Assembly: GCA_023253715.1 (NCBI GenBank) | Contig: JALRFH010000040.1 | Location: 1-32,340 of the forward strand | Direction of reading: 5' to 3' | DNA: 32,340 nucleotides | Source: Halieaceae bacterium | GTDB lineage: Bacteria > Pseudomonadota > Gammaproteobacteria > Pseudomonadales > Halieaceae | Shown: positions 21,937 through 31,708 of the stretch, piece by piece | How positions within the stretch are numbered: the stretch's first letter is position 1 | Layout: each line of letters opens with the position of its first letter | Program-made: the position numbers and the translations under genes | Notes under the pieces: model-generated | What the model saw: only the letters and a program-made list of their open reading frames with translations | Told to the model about the DNA's origin: nothing | Database searches by the model: none

Positions 21937-23088
21937 TTGAATCGAAAGGTTTTATTCCCTCTGGTCATCGTCATCGTGGGTGTCGTCGCAGCCGCCGCGT
22001 TGGTGCTCAATCCCAACCAAGTGAACGACACCCCCCCAGCTCGGGTGCCACCCAAGGTATCGGTGATTTACCCAAGCCCGGTTGATGAACCTCTCATCAT
22101 CGATTCGCAGGGCACCGTCGAACCGGCGCATCGGATTAGCCTAGCAGCCGAAGTCGCCGGTCGCGTCAACGCCATTTCCGAGCGTTTCCAGCGCGGAGGC
22201 GCATTCGAACAAGGCGACGTTTTATTTACTATTGACGATACCGATGCTCGCCTGGCACTGCAGCGAGCTCGCGCTAATGAGCAACAGGCCGCTATCGACC
22301 TCAAGATAAGCCAAGGCGATTTTAAACGGGCTGAAGCTCTCAAAGCGCAAAACCTGATTAGCACTCAAGCCCTAGAACACGCGCAGCTGCAACTTGCCCG
22401 AGCCCAAGCGCAACAGCAGGCAACTATGGTTGCCCGACAAGAGGCTGAACTCGCGCTCGAACGCACCCAAATCAAAGCGCCCTTTCGTGGTCGTATTGAA
22501 AGCGAATCGCTAGACGTCGGACAGTTCATTAACCGCGGTGAGCGAATTGCCGAACTCATCGCACTTGACACCTACGAAGTACGCCTGCCCATTGCTAGAG
22601 ATCAACTTGCCTATCTCGATTTGCCTTTCTCTACGCGCGGCATTATTCCCGAGGAGCAACGCCCCACCGTCACTCTCAGCGGTGAATTCGCTGGTTACGA
22701 ATGGATTAGAGAGGCTGAGCTTGTCAGGACAGAAGCGCAAATAGACTCTGCGACTCGGCAAATATTTGCAGTAGCTAGCTTGCCAATCGACAGTCATAAC
22801 CCAGACACGTTGCTACCTTTGGGCTTGTTTGTGAAGGCGGAAATCGCGGGCGTGTTGCCTCAGGACGCTTACCGCCTACCCCGCAGCAGTCTTGCTCCGG
22901 GTAATCGCATATTAACGGTCGATAACAACAATCAGTTGTGGATGAAAAACGTCAATATTTTGCGCCTTGAGCACGACGACGTTGTCATCCAGGGAGGGCT
23001 CACGGCGGAGAGTCTCGTGTGCATCTCAGCCGGTAGAACGGTGGTCAACGGCATGCATGTCGAGCCCGTTATGGTAGGCGCTCAATGA
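21937..23088 (+). CDS. RND efflux periplasmic adaptor (membrane fusion) subunit
   Basis: 383 aa; N-terminal TM, lipoyl/barrel-sandwich GRVNAISERFQRGGAFEQGDVLFTID, alpha-hairpin, IKAPFRGRIESESLDVGQFI. TTG start with SD AAGGAG at 21925-21930. Confidence 0.93.
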   Translation: MNRKVLFPLVIVIVGVVAAAALVLNPNQVNDTPPARVPPKVSVIYPSPVDEPLIIDSQGTVEPAHRISLAAEVAGRVNAISERFQRGGAFEQGDVLFTIDDTDARLALQRARANEQQAAIDLKISQGDFKRAEALKAQNLISTQALEHAQLQLARAQAQQQATMVARQEAELALERTQIKAPFRGRIESESLDVGQFINRGERIAELIALDTYEVRLPIARDQLAYLDLPFSTRGIIPEEQRPTVTLSGEFAGYEWIREAELVRTEAQIDSATRQIFAVASLPIDSHNPDTLLPLGLFVKAEIAGVLPQDAYRLPRSSLAPGNRILTVDNNNQLWMKNVNILRLEHDDVVIQGGLTAESLVCISAGRTVVNGMHVEPVMVGAQ

Positions 23089-26000
23089 ACGGCATTATCG
23101 CATGGTTCATCTACAACAGGGTTGCCGCCAACCTCCTCATGATGATCCTAATTGCAGGTGGCACCCTGGCGCTACCTCAGCTCTACCTAGAAGAATTTCC
23201 TGACGTACAGGTAGACGCAGTATCAATCCGCATACCCTACTTGGGCGCAGCGCCGCAAGAGGTTGAATCGGCTGTTTGCGTCCGCGTTGAGGAAGCGCTT
23301 GAGGGGACTGAGGGAGTCGATACGGTTCGCTCTACTGCGGCAGAAAGCATGTGCTCAATTATCGCCGAACTGGTGGAAGGTGTGGACCGAACCAAGGTTG
23401 CGAATGATATCCGGAGTAAAGTGGACGCCATTGACGCCTTCCCCGCAGAAACTGAGCGTCCCATAACCTCCGAAATCACGATGAGCGCCAACGTCTTACA
23501 CTTGGTTGTTTATGGAGATACCACCGAACGAGGTCTGCAGGCCCTGACCCAAAAAATTCGGGATGATATTGCTGCACTGCCTGGGGTCTCTCAGGTGGAC
23601 ATGAACTTTAATCGAGACTTTGAAATATCGATCGAGGTTCCCGAGCAAAACCTACGCCAATTTGATCTCACGCTTGAGCAGATCGGACAAACCGTTCGGG
23701 CCAGCAGTTTGGATTTACCCGGCGGGTCATTAGACACGCCTAGCGGCGAGATATTAGTTCGAACCCAAGGCCAAGCGTATCAAGGTCAAGAGTTTGAAGA
23801 CATCATCATTAAGGCCGATGACGACGGTCGGCGCGTCAATCTTGCCGAAATAGCAACGGTACGAGACGCCTTCGTGGACGCGGACATCAGTGCACGATTC
23901 AATGGCACTCAAACGATGTCGATCATGGTCTCTCGCGTTGGGAAGGAAGACACCATTCAGATAGCCCAAGCGGTCAAAGCGTACTTGGCTGAGCTCGAAC
24001 CAACCTTACCTGAGGGTATGCACGTTCAGATTTGGAAAGATGAATCCGCCGATTTAACAGACCGATTGGAAGTGCTGGTAAAAAATGCACGAAGCGGCCT
24101 AGTGTTGGTGCTTATCGTTCTCGCGTTATTTCTGCAATTCCGGCTTGCACTCTGGGTTGCGGCGGGTATTCCAATTGCTCTGCTCGGCACCCTCGCGGTA
24201 TTCCCCGGTATCAATATCGCCATCAGCACCATGTCGATAATGGCGTTTATCTTGGTCATCGGTATCTTAGTGGATGACGCCATCGTAGTGGGCGAGCGTA
24301 TTTTTGCGCATGAAGAAATGGGTAAACCGCGTCTCCAAGCGGCGGTCGATGGCACGACTGAAGTCTCAACGCCCGTGATTTTTGGCGTTCTGACCACCAT
24401 GGCGACCTTTATTCCCATTATGAACATCCCAGGAGAACTCGGCGGGTTCTTTCTTGTGATTGGTGCCGTCGTCATCATTGCTCTATTTTTTAGTATTTTC
24501 GAATCACAACTCATACTGCCTCACCACTTAGCGCATCGCAGAATGGCCAAGTCGAGGGAAGAAAAAAACGCCTGGCAGAAGATCCAAACCCGCCTATCAG
24601 ATCAACTCGATGATTTCGCGGTTAATACGTTTAAGCCCATGGTCCGACTGTCAGTGGACTATCGATATTCGACGCTTGCCGTGGGTATCGCCGTACTCAC
24701 TATTGCGCTGGGCGCCCTGCTGTCGGGACGCATCCTGTTTCAGTTTTTCCCCGCGGTCGAAAGTACGCGTATCTATGCCTCTGTCGTGATGCCTGAGGGA
24801 ACCCCGATTGAAACGACTGAGGCGGTGATTCGACGACTGGAGGATTCCGCGCAGCAACTCAAAGAAGAGCTTGATGCCATCCCCCTGGTTGAAGGAAACG
24901 AGGCGTTTTCAAAAATTTACACTGCGGTGGGCACCAAGCTACCGAAAGGATCCATTGAATTTGGCATTCCGGTGCAAAGCAACATTGGGGAGGTCGGGAT
25001 ACACCTGAACATACCCTCAGACTATAAAGGCACCCCGGTCAGTGTCTACGCGAATCGCTGGCGAGAACTCACAGGTACCATTCCTGATCTGGTCGAAATG
25101 AAGATATCAGCCAGCAGTTTTAGCATCGGAGCGGCCATCGACATCGAGCTCTTGGGGCGAGATTTTGGCGAACTGCAATCGGTCGCCGAAGAGCTTAAAG
25201 CCGTCTTGGCATCTTATCCCGGTGTTGTCGATATTTCCGACACTTTCCGGTCAGGAAAGCAAGAAATAAAACTTAATCTCAAGCCCGAGGCGCGCCACTA
25301 CGGTGTGACTTTACGCGATCTCGGTGCACAGGTTCGACACGCGTTTTATGGCTATGAAGCGCAACGGATACAGCGCGGCAAAGACGACTTACGTGTCATG
25401 GTCCGATATCCGCAAGAGGAACGTGCTAATTTCGGCTCGATCGAGCAAATGTTCATCCGCACACCGTCCGGTGCAGAGGTTCCCTTTTCGGACATTGCAA
25501 GCATAGAAATCGGCCAAGGGTTTACGACCATTTCGCGCGTCGACGGGCAGCGAGTCATCAACGTCACCGCCGAGGTGCTTCGCGACAAAATCACGCCGGA
25601 ACAAGTTCTCTCGGAGGTCTTGGGTAGCCGTCTTCCAAAAATTTTAGAAACTCACCCCGGCGTCAGTTATGGGCTGGCGGGCGAAGCGGCAGATCGCGCC
25701 GAATCAATAAGCTCGTTAGGCGCGTATGCCCTATTGGCTTTGCTTATAATATATGCGCTATTAGCGATTCCGCTGCAGTCTTACTTGCAACCCTTTGTCA
25801 TTATGAGCGTCATCCCCTTTGGTGCCATTGGTGCGATTTTTGGGCACTTTGTGATGGGCGTAGATCTGACCTTTTTGAGCATCTTGGGTATCGTTGCGCT
25901 GTCGGGCGTCGTCGTAAACTCAAGTTTGGTATTGGTTGACTATGTTAATCGTCAGCGGGCCTCTGGTGCTCCACTGGGTGAAGCGCTGATTAGTGCCGGC

Positions 26001-26219
26001 GTGGTTCGTTTTCGGCCCATTTTGCTCACCAGCTTAACCACATTTATCGGATTGCTACCCATGGTGTTCGACACCAATGCGGCGACACACATGTTCGTCC
26101 CGCTGGCAATCTCTCTCGCGTTCGGCGTGTTAGTCGGCACCGTGATTACGCTATTTTTGGTGCCGAGCCTGTACCACATCACTGAAGATTTATTCGGCGA
26201 CAAACAGGCCGATCAATAA
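23085..26219 (+). CDS. RND efflux transporter, AcrB/HAE-type permease
   Basis: 1044 aa; TM4 ILVIGILVDDAIVVGER with the DD proton-relay pair, PLQSYLQPFVIMSVIPFGAIGAIFGH, LLTSLTTFIGLLPM. ATGA overlap with the adaptor gene. Confidence 0.96.
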   Translation: MNGIIAWFIYNRVAANLLMMILIAGGTLALPQLYLEEFPDVQVDAVSIRIPYLGAAPQEVESAVCVRVEEALEGTEGVDTVRSTAAESMCSIIAELVEGVDRTKVANDIRSKVDAIDAFPAETERPITSEITMSANVLHLVVYGDTTERGLQALTQKIRDDIAALPGVSQVDMNFNRDFEISIEVPEQNLRQFDLTLEQIGQTVRASSLDLPGGSLDTPSGEILVRTQGQAYQGQEFEDIIIKADDDGRRVNLAEIATVRDAFVDADISARFNGTQTMSIMVSRVGKEDTIQIAQAVKAYLAELEPTLPEGMHVQIWKDESADLTDRLEVLVKNARSGLVLVLIVLALFLQFRLALWVAAGIPIALLGTLAVFPGINIAISTMSIMAFILVIGILVDDAIVVGERIFAHEEMGKPRLQAAVDGTTEVSTPVIFGVLTTMATFIPIMNIPGELGGFFLVIGAVVIIALFFSIFESQLILPHHLAHRRMAKSREEKNAWQKIQTRLSDQLDDFAVNTFKPMVRLSVDYRYSTLAVGIAVLTIALGALLSGRILFQFFPAVESTRIYASVVMPEGTPIETTEAVIRRLEDSAQQLKEELDAIPLVEGNEAFSKIYTAVGTKLPKGSIEFGIPVQSNIGEVGIHLNIPSDYKGTPVSVYANRWRELTGTIPDLVEMKISASSFSIGAAIDIELLGRDFGELQSVAEELKAVLASYPGVVDISDTFRSGKQEIKLNLKPEARHYGVTLRDLGAQVRHAFYGYEAQRIQRGKDDLRVMVRYPQEERANFGSIEQMFIRTPSGAEVPFSDIASIEIGQGFTTISRVDGQRVINVTAEVLRDKITPEQVLSEVLGSRLPKILETHPGVSYGLAGEAADRAESISSLGAYALLALLIIYALLAIPLQSYLQPFVIMSVIPFGAIGAIFGHFVMGVDLTFLSILGIVALSGVVVNSSLVLVDYVNRQRASGAPLGEALISAGVVRFRPILLTSLTTFIGLLPMVFDTNAATHMFVPLAISLAFGVLVGTVITLFLVPSLYHITEDLFGDKQADQ

Positions 26220-27952
26220 TCGGCCAACCAAGCGTTCATACGCTGTTCTAGCAAATTCAGCGGTAGCGCACCGGCGCCCAATAAATGGTCGTGGAAGGCG
26301 CGAATATCAAAACGATCGCCCAGCGCCTGCTCGGCCTGAGCCCGCAACTCCAATATTTTTAGTTGGCCGATTTTGTAGGCCAATGCCTGGCCCGGCCAAC
26401 CAATATAACGATCGATCTCGTTAATAATATCTGCCTCAGTTTTTGCCGCATTTGCCATGAAGTAATCGATTGCTTCTTGTCGGCTCCATCCCATGTAATG
26501 AATTCCGGTATCCACCACCAAACGAACCGCCCGCCACATGTCATACACCAACTGTCCGTATCGCGAATAGGGGTCTTGGTATAACCCAAGTTCATACCCA
26601 AGACGTTCTGAGTAGAGCCCCCACCCTTCTACGAAGGCTGTCGCCCCCCCGATCTTGCGAAACATCGGCAAACCCTCGAGCTCACGCGCGAGCGCAATCT
26701 GCAAATGATGCCCGGGCATTGCCTCATGCACACTCAAGACTTCCATTTCAAACTTGGGGCGCACTTCAGGACGATACAAATTGACGTAGTAATAGCCCGC
26801 TCGGGAGCCGTCCGCAGCCGGCGGCATGTAATAGGCTGTCGTTGTATCTGGCGCAATTTGTTCCGGTATGGGGCGCACACCGTACGGGATCCGCGGTAGA
26901 CGTCCAAATAACTTAACCAATTCGGGATCTATACGTTTCGAAATCACCCGGTACTGATCATAAAGATCTTCGGCATTATCGAAGTAAAACTGCGGATCCG
27001 TTCGTAAAAACTCGTTAAACGCCTGTAAATCGCCATCAAAACCGACCTCATCGATAATCGACTCCATGGCTGTGCGAATGCGGGCCACTTCGGCTAGACC
27101 GATATCGTGAATTTGCTGAGGGTTTAAGTCTGTCGTCGTAAACCTTTGCGCAGCGAACTCATACAGCGCTTTACCATTTGGTAAACTCCCAACACCCACG
27201 TCAGAACGCGCTGCAGGGAGATAGTGTTCATTAAAGAAAGCCTCAAACTTTTTGTAGGATGGAACGACAATTTCCGCAATGACACGTTCCGCCCGCTCGG
27301 CTAAGGCCTGAGCTTCGGCATGAGCAATTGAGTCGGGCATACTGGCAAATGGTTCGAAGAAAGGATTTTCCCTAAGGTCTACTTGAGTGATTTTGGCAAG
27401 CTGAGTTGGAATGCGCTCCATGATCACTTTGGCCTGCACCCGGTTTTGCCGAATGCCTTCCTCCAATATCGCTTGTTCTTGCTGCAGCCTGAACGGCAAT
27501 GCCTCGAGACGCGTTAACCAACGCTCGTAATCATCTTTCGTGCGAAACGGCAAGGTCTCTGCCACTGTGAAAAGCGACTGCGGGCCACCCCGCATGGTGA
27601 TTCCCATTAAATGAAAACCCAGCTCGTAGCCGCGTCGCTGGTTGCGAATTTGCAGCAACAACAACTCTTTATTCAATTTGGCCTCGTCCGACAACGAGGT
27701 CCCATCAATAAGGGCTAAGCGTTGTTCGAATCCGGCAAGCGCTTGATCTTGGAGGGCTTGAGCCTCTAGGCTAACGTCATCCCATTCGTCTGCACGTTGT
27801 ATATTGCCCATAAACACGGCGTATTCGGGGGAATGATCTACCACCCACGCCCAATGGTCATCGATTAAGGCGTTCAAAGCGTCGTCATTGCCGAACGACG
27901 ACGACGCGAACGACAAGCTCGCTAACAGCAATATCACACCTCGCCGGATCAT
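26213..27952 (-). CDS. DUF885 family protein (metallopeptidase-like, signal peptide)
   Basis: 579 aa; signal peptide MIRRGVILLLASLSFASSSFG; LSVHEAMPGHHLQIALARE (HExxxGHH-type motif), FVEGWGLYSERLGYELG, all typical of DUF885. Confidence 0.92.
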   Translation of the reverse strand: MIRRGVILLLASLSFASSSFGNDDALNALIDDHWAWVVDHSPEYAVFMGNIQRADEWDDVSLEAQALQDQALAGFEQRLALIDGTSLSDEAKLNKELLLLQIRNQRRGYELGFHLMGITMRGGPQSLFTVAETLPFRTKDDYERWLTRLEALPFRLQQEQAILEEGIRQNRVQAKVIMERIPTQLAKITQVDLRENPFFEPFASMPDSIAHAEAQALAERAERVIAEIVVPSYKKFEAFFNEHYLPAARSDVGVGSLPNGKALYEFAAQRFTTTDLNPQQIHDIGLAEVARIRTAMESIIDEVGFDGDLQAFNEFLRTDPQFYFDNAEDLYDQYRVISKRIDPELVKLFGRLPRIPYGVRPIPEQIAPDTTTAYYMPPAADGSRAGYYYVNLYRPEVRPKFEMEVLSVHEAMPGHHLQIALARELEGLPMFRKIGGATAFVEGWGLYSERLGYELGLYQDPYSRYGQLVYDMWRAVRLVVDTGIHYMGWSRQEAIDYFMANAAKTEADIINEIDRYIGWPGQALAYKIGQLKILELRAQAEQALGDRFDIRAFHDHLLGAGALPLNLLEQRMNAWLADY

Positions 27953-27955
27953 GAC

Positions 27956-29086
27956 CTATCCCTCGTGTGAAGGTTGAATCAAGGTCTTAACGCCCGTAGC
28001 CTGGCTCGCGTATTCGCGTACCAAGTCTAAAGACAGCGCCTCTGGCAAGGACACACGATGCGCGTAGTGGCTTGCGAAGCTGGTTGTTAGCTCTGCCGCC
28101 ACGCGAGCTCTCATGCGCATCATAACCTCGACGCCCGCCCGCGCCAGAAATTGAGGTAGCAGCCAACCATTAATCGACCACGCAAAACCAAATCCACGGT
28201 GCAAGGTCGTCGGGCTAACATCCAATCCGCCATAGATATAAAGTTGCTTAAAACGGTCACTGCCATAACGATTGTATTCGGTCAGGTGTCTCGCCGCAGC
28301 GGCCTCCATACCATTCAACAATGTACTCCCTAGTGTCCCGCCGCCCGTCGCATCAAACGCCAAAGTTGCGTTGTAACGATCGCAAGCGTCCGTAAGATCG
28401 GCAAAGAAATTACTATCTTGACTGTTGAGGACACACTCCGCACCCTGGCCTTCCAGGAGCGCCTTTTGTGCTTCGGACCGAACAACACAGATCAGAGGAA
28501 TACCATCCGCCAAGCACAAGCGGTTTAACATTTGCCCTAAATTGGATGCCGCCGCCGTGTGGATAATAGCACTGTGCCCTTCCATCTTCATGGTCTCGAT
28601 CATACCCAGGGCGGTCATGGGGTTGACGAAGCTCGAAGCGCCTTGCTCTGCACTTGCCCCTTCGGGCAAAGGCAAACATTCCATCACGTTTGCCACACGG
28701 TATTGCGCGTACATACCGCCACCAAAAGCGCCCACTTTTCTGCCCAACAAGGCTTGAGCCGCATCCGAGTCACCCGCCGCGATGACAGTGCCCGCGCCCT
28801 CATTACCCGTGGGTAGCGACATCCCCAAACGCGCAGCAAAAAACTGTACCGCCCCGGGCTTTGCTTTAGCGGTCACTTTAGTCTCGTAACCAGAGCCTGA
28901 CGAACTCAACGAATCGAGATCCATGGGGGCTGTCAGCAAGGCTAAATCAGACGGGTTAATCGGAGCGGCTTCGATTTGAATCAGAACCTGATCCGAAGCC
29001 AAAGTGGAAAAGTCTTGTGACTCAAAGTAGAGCGATGCTTCGCCGTCCGCGGTCAGTAAAGATTTTAATTGGTAGCCAGTAGTCAT
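27956..29086 (-). CDS. MDR superfamily zinc-binding-type alcohol dehydrogenase/quinone oxidoreductase-like protein
   Basis: 376 aa; INPSDLALL, PTGNEGAGTVIAAG, GASSFVNPMTALGMIETMKMEGHSAIIHTAAASNLGQMLNRLC. Confidence 0.85.
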   Translation of the reverse strand: MTTGYQLKSLLTADGEASLYFESQDFSTLASDQVLIQIEAAPINPSDLALLTAPMDLDSLSSSGSGYETKVTAKAKPGAVQFFAARLGMSLPTGNEGAGTVIAAGDSDAAQALLGRKVGAFGGGMYAQYRVANVMECLPLPEGASAEQGASSFVNPMTALGMIETMKMEGHSAIIHTAAASNLGQMLNRLCLADGIPLICVVRSEAQKALLEGQGAECVLNSQDSNFFADLTDACDRYNATLAFDATGGGTLGSTLLNGMEAAAARHLTEYNRYGSDRFKQLYIYGGLDVSPTTLHRGFGFAWSINGWLLPQFLARAGVEVMMRMRARVAAELTTSFASHYAHRVSLPEALSLDLVREYASQATGVKTLIQPSHEG

Positions 29087-29102
29087 AATTATCCTTGTTG
29101 CT

Positions 29103-30476
29103 TTAGTGGTTCTCGAGAAGTTTAGCGAGTCGCTCAGGTGAGCGCCAGGAGCCCCAGGCGAGCCGCCCCAAATAGGTCGCTGCTAAGCACACTAGCATAG
29201 CGACAAAGGTCCACCAAGAGGCCATCGGGCCTAGTTGCCAGACTTTAATGATAAATACTTGCGCCACCAACATGGCCCAGTGAATCGAAACCGAGGCGAA
29301 CATCAACCACCGCGTATCGCCAGCACCTCGCAGTACACCTGAGGCTACCAGGTTGATACCGTCTGCTATGACGTAGCATGCCAAGCCCAGCATCATAGCC
29401 TGAGCTAGAGCACTAATCTGCTCGAAATCCGCGGTACCCGTGTCGAAGATACGCACCAGTGGTGCGGCGAACAGGGCAAACGTAATGGCGAAGGTCACTG
29501 TAACTGTAAATGCGATGCTAAAGCCAGCCGCAATCACTCTGTTTAGATTGTGTGGCTCACCGGAACCAATATATCGCCCTGACAAACTCATAACAGCGAT
29601 ATGCAAACCGATCATCGAAATGAACGACATCAGGTCCCAATTAAACACAATGGCCATGGCCGCTCCCTCGCGCACCCCATAGTTTTGAAACATCAGCATG
29701 AACAAGTTAAACGTCACGACGTTCATGAACGATTCAAGCCCCGAAGGAAATCCATAGCGCACAAACTTCCGAAGAATCGCCAGATCGATAACCCAGCTCT
29801 GAGCAACGTCGTACAGCTGTGCGATGCTTGGGCGGAAGTAAAACCCCAAAAAAAGCAACAAGGTGATCGCGGTCGCGATGACCGTACCCAGCGCGGCCCC
29901 TGCAATGCCTAAGGCGGGGAATCCCCAATGACCAAACACCAAGGCATAGCTGAGAACAATATTAATTAACACGCCAGTAACATCGCAGACCATGACGACC
30001 CACGAACGCCCAATGCCGCTAAAAAACGAAGACAACGCCGCTTTGGCCAAGCTAAATACCCCGCCATAGATAAGGACTTGGTAGTAAGCGCTTTCGAGTG
30101 CGACAAGCTCCTCAGAGTGCCCTACCCAGCGAAATAATTGGGTGACAGGAAAGGTTAGCAGCAAGAGTATCGGGAACGCCGCCACCGACAATACAAAGCC
30201 CTGCGTGACAACTCTGCTACATTTTTGGAATCGCTCAGCACCAGAAAACTGGGCAACCATGGCGTTAGCATACGAAATAATGCCCAAGAACAGCGACAGA
30301 GTGACAAACGAGGTGACGCCACCCGACATTGAGGCCGAGATATGCTGTGCGCTGATCTGGGCCATAAAATAACGATCGGTAAAGATCATAAAGGCATAAG
30401 CGCCCTGCGATATGACAATCGGCAGAGCCAGCACAAAAAGTTCTTTCAAAATGGCTTTGAAGCCGCGTTCAGACAT
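29103..30476 (-). CDS. MATE family efflux transporter
   Basis: 457 aa; twelve-TM pattern, LALPIVISQGAYAFMIFTDRYFMAQ, GVLRGAGDTRWLMFASVSIHWAM. Confidence 0.93.
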   Translation of the reverse strand: MSERGFKAILKELFVLALPIVISQGAYAFMIFTDRYFMAQISAQHISASMSGGVTSFVTLSLFLGIISYANAMVAQFSGAERFQKCSRVVTQGFVLSVAAFPILLLLTFPVTQLFRWVGHSEELVALESAYYQVLIYGGVFSLAKAALSSFFSGIGRSWVVMVCDVTGVLINIVLSYALVFGHWGFPALGIAGAALGTVIATAITLLLFLGFYFRPSIAQLYDVAQSWVIDLAILRKFVRYGFPSGLESFMNVVTFNLFMLMFQNYGVREGAAMAIVFNWDLMSFISMIGLHIAVMSLSGRYIGSGEPHNLNRVIAAGFSIAFTVTVTFAITFALFAAPLVRIFDTGTADFEQISALAQAMMLGLACYVIADGINLVASGVLRGAGDTRWLMFASVSIHWAMLVAQVFIIKVWQLGPMASWWTFVAMLVCLAATYLGRLAWGSWRSPERLAKLLENH

Positions 30477-30538
30477 GCGGTTAGCTCAACAACAAAAACG
30501 ACATGGCATCATACGCGACTTTGCTTAGAACAAAAGCG

Positions 30539-31708
30539 CTAACGGCCCAAAGCCATGCGTTCGCTCGAGTAACGCCAAGCCGCGATACTCAGAATAAGCA
30601 CAGCTATCGCAAGTTGAGAACTGACATACACCGCTAACTCGAGCGCTCCGATCGCCTCGCCACGCAAAATTGCCATGATAAGCTGATTCTGCGACACAAA
30701 AGGCACGGTGTACATCCACACCTGCGTCTTAATGGGATTAATCATCAACGCAAAGGTAGGAATAATCGGCAACAAGGTCAGCACACTCATGTAGCTTTGC
30801 GCCTCTTTAACGGTTTTCGCGTTCGCCGCCAGTAAAGTAAGCAGCGCGACACCAATGAGCGCGATCGGAATTAGACTCAAGGCAATCGCGCCTGTCGCTA
30901 GCCAACTCAGCTTCATCTCGACAATAAGATTCGGCGCGAAGCTGAAACTCAACTTAAAGGCCAGCAAGGCTACACTGATCATCATTAGACCAAACCCCAA
31001 ACAGGCAATGACCTTACCCAACATAATTTGCCACGCAGGCGCTGGTACCAAGAGCAAACTCTCGAGTGACTCGCGTTCTCGTTCACCTGCGGTCACGTCA
31101 ATCACGAAATAGGCCCCACCCAAAAAGGCTGTCAAAATCAAAAAGTAAGGTAAAAACAAGAGGGCCTGACCGGCTCGACTCGCCTCCGTCGCCAAATCGT
31201 TGCGCACAATGAGTAATGCCGATGCGGATCCGGGGTCTACCCCTCGGCTAAGCATACGCATGCGCCCCATCTGACTGCTGTACTGACTCAGTAGGCCATC
31301 TACGCGAGCTCTTGCAACCCGCGCGGATTCGCGTGAGCCATCGTAGTAAACATTCACCCGAGCGTTTTCTTGGGCGTACCACCGCTCTGGGTAGTCTGAG
31401 GTAATCTCCAGAATGACTTCATGGTCTTGCGCCTTGATCGCGCCATCAATATCGACCGGTGGATCAATCACCTCGATATCTCTCTGCTCAAGCCAGGTGA
31501 CAAGATTTGGAGCCAACTCGGCGCCAACAACGGGTAGTTTTAACACCGACTCCATTTGCTTGGTGCGTTTTTCTGCAGCGTAGGCATTCATGCCGATAAT
31601 CAAGGCCGGCGCCAACAAGGCACCCATCGCCAAGCCGATAAGAACCGTGCGTCGATCACGCATCAAGTCGCGCCACTCTTTGCGCATCACCGTCAATATT
31701 AAGCTCAT
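30539..31708 (-). CDS. ABC-2 type exporter permease (NatB-like)
   Basis: 389 aa; MRKEWRDLMRDRRTVLIGLAMG start, large extracytoplasmic loop, then TM block with TAGERERESLESLLLVPAPAWQIMLGK. Confidence 0.92.
   Translation of the reverse strand: MSLILTVMRKEWRDLMRDRRTVLIGLAMGALLAPALIIGMNAYAAEKRTKQMESVLKLPVVGAELAPNLVTWLEQRDIEVIDPPVDIDGAIKAQDHEVILEITSDYPERWYAQENARVNVYYDGSRESARVARARVDGLLSQYSSQMGRMRMLSRGVDPGSASALLIVRNDLATEASRAGQALLFLPYFLILTAFLGGAYFVIDVTAGERERESLESLLLVPAPAWQIMLGKVIACLGFGLMMISVALLAFKLSFSFAPNLIVEMKLSWLATGAIALSLIPIALIGVALLTLLAANAKTVKEAQSYMSVLTLLPIIPTFALMINPIKTQVWMYTVPFVSQNQLIMAILRGEAIGALELAVYVSSQLAIAVLILSIAAWRYSSERMALGR

Noticed and set aside
24026-24514. 162-aa minus-strand ORF inside the RND pump gene
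   Set aside because: Antisense shadow of conserved pump coding sequence; composition consistent with codon-bias artefact.
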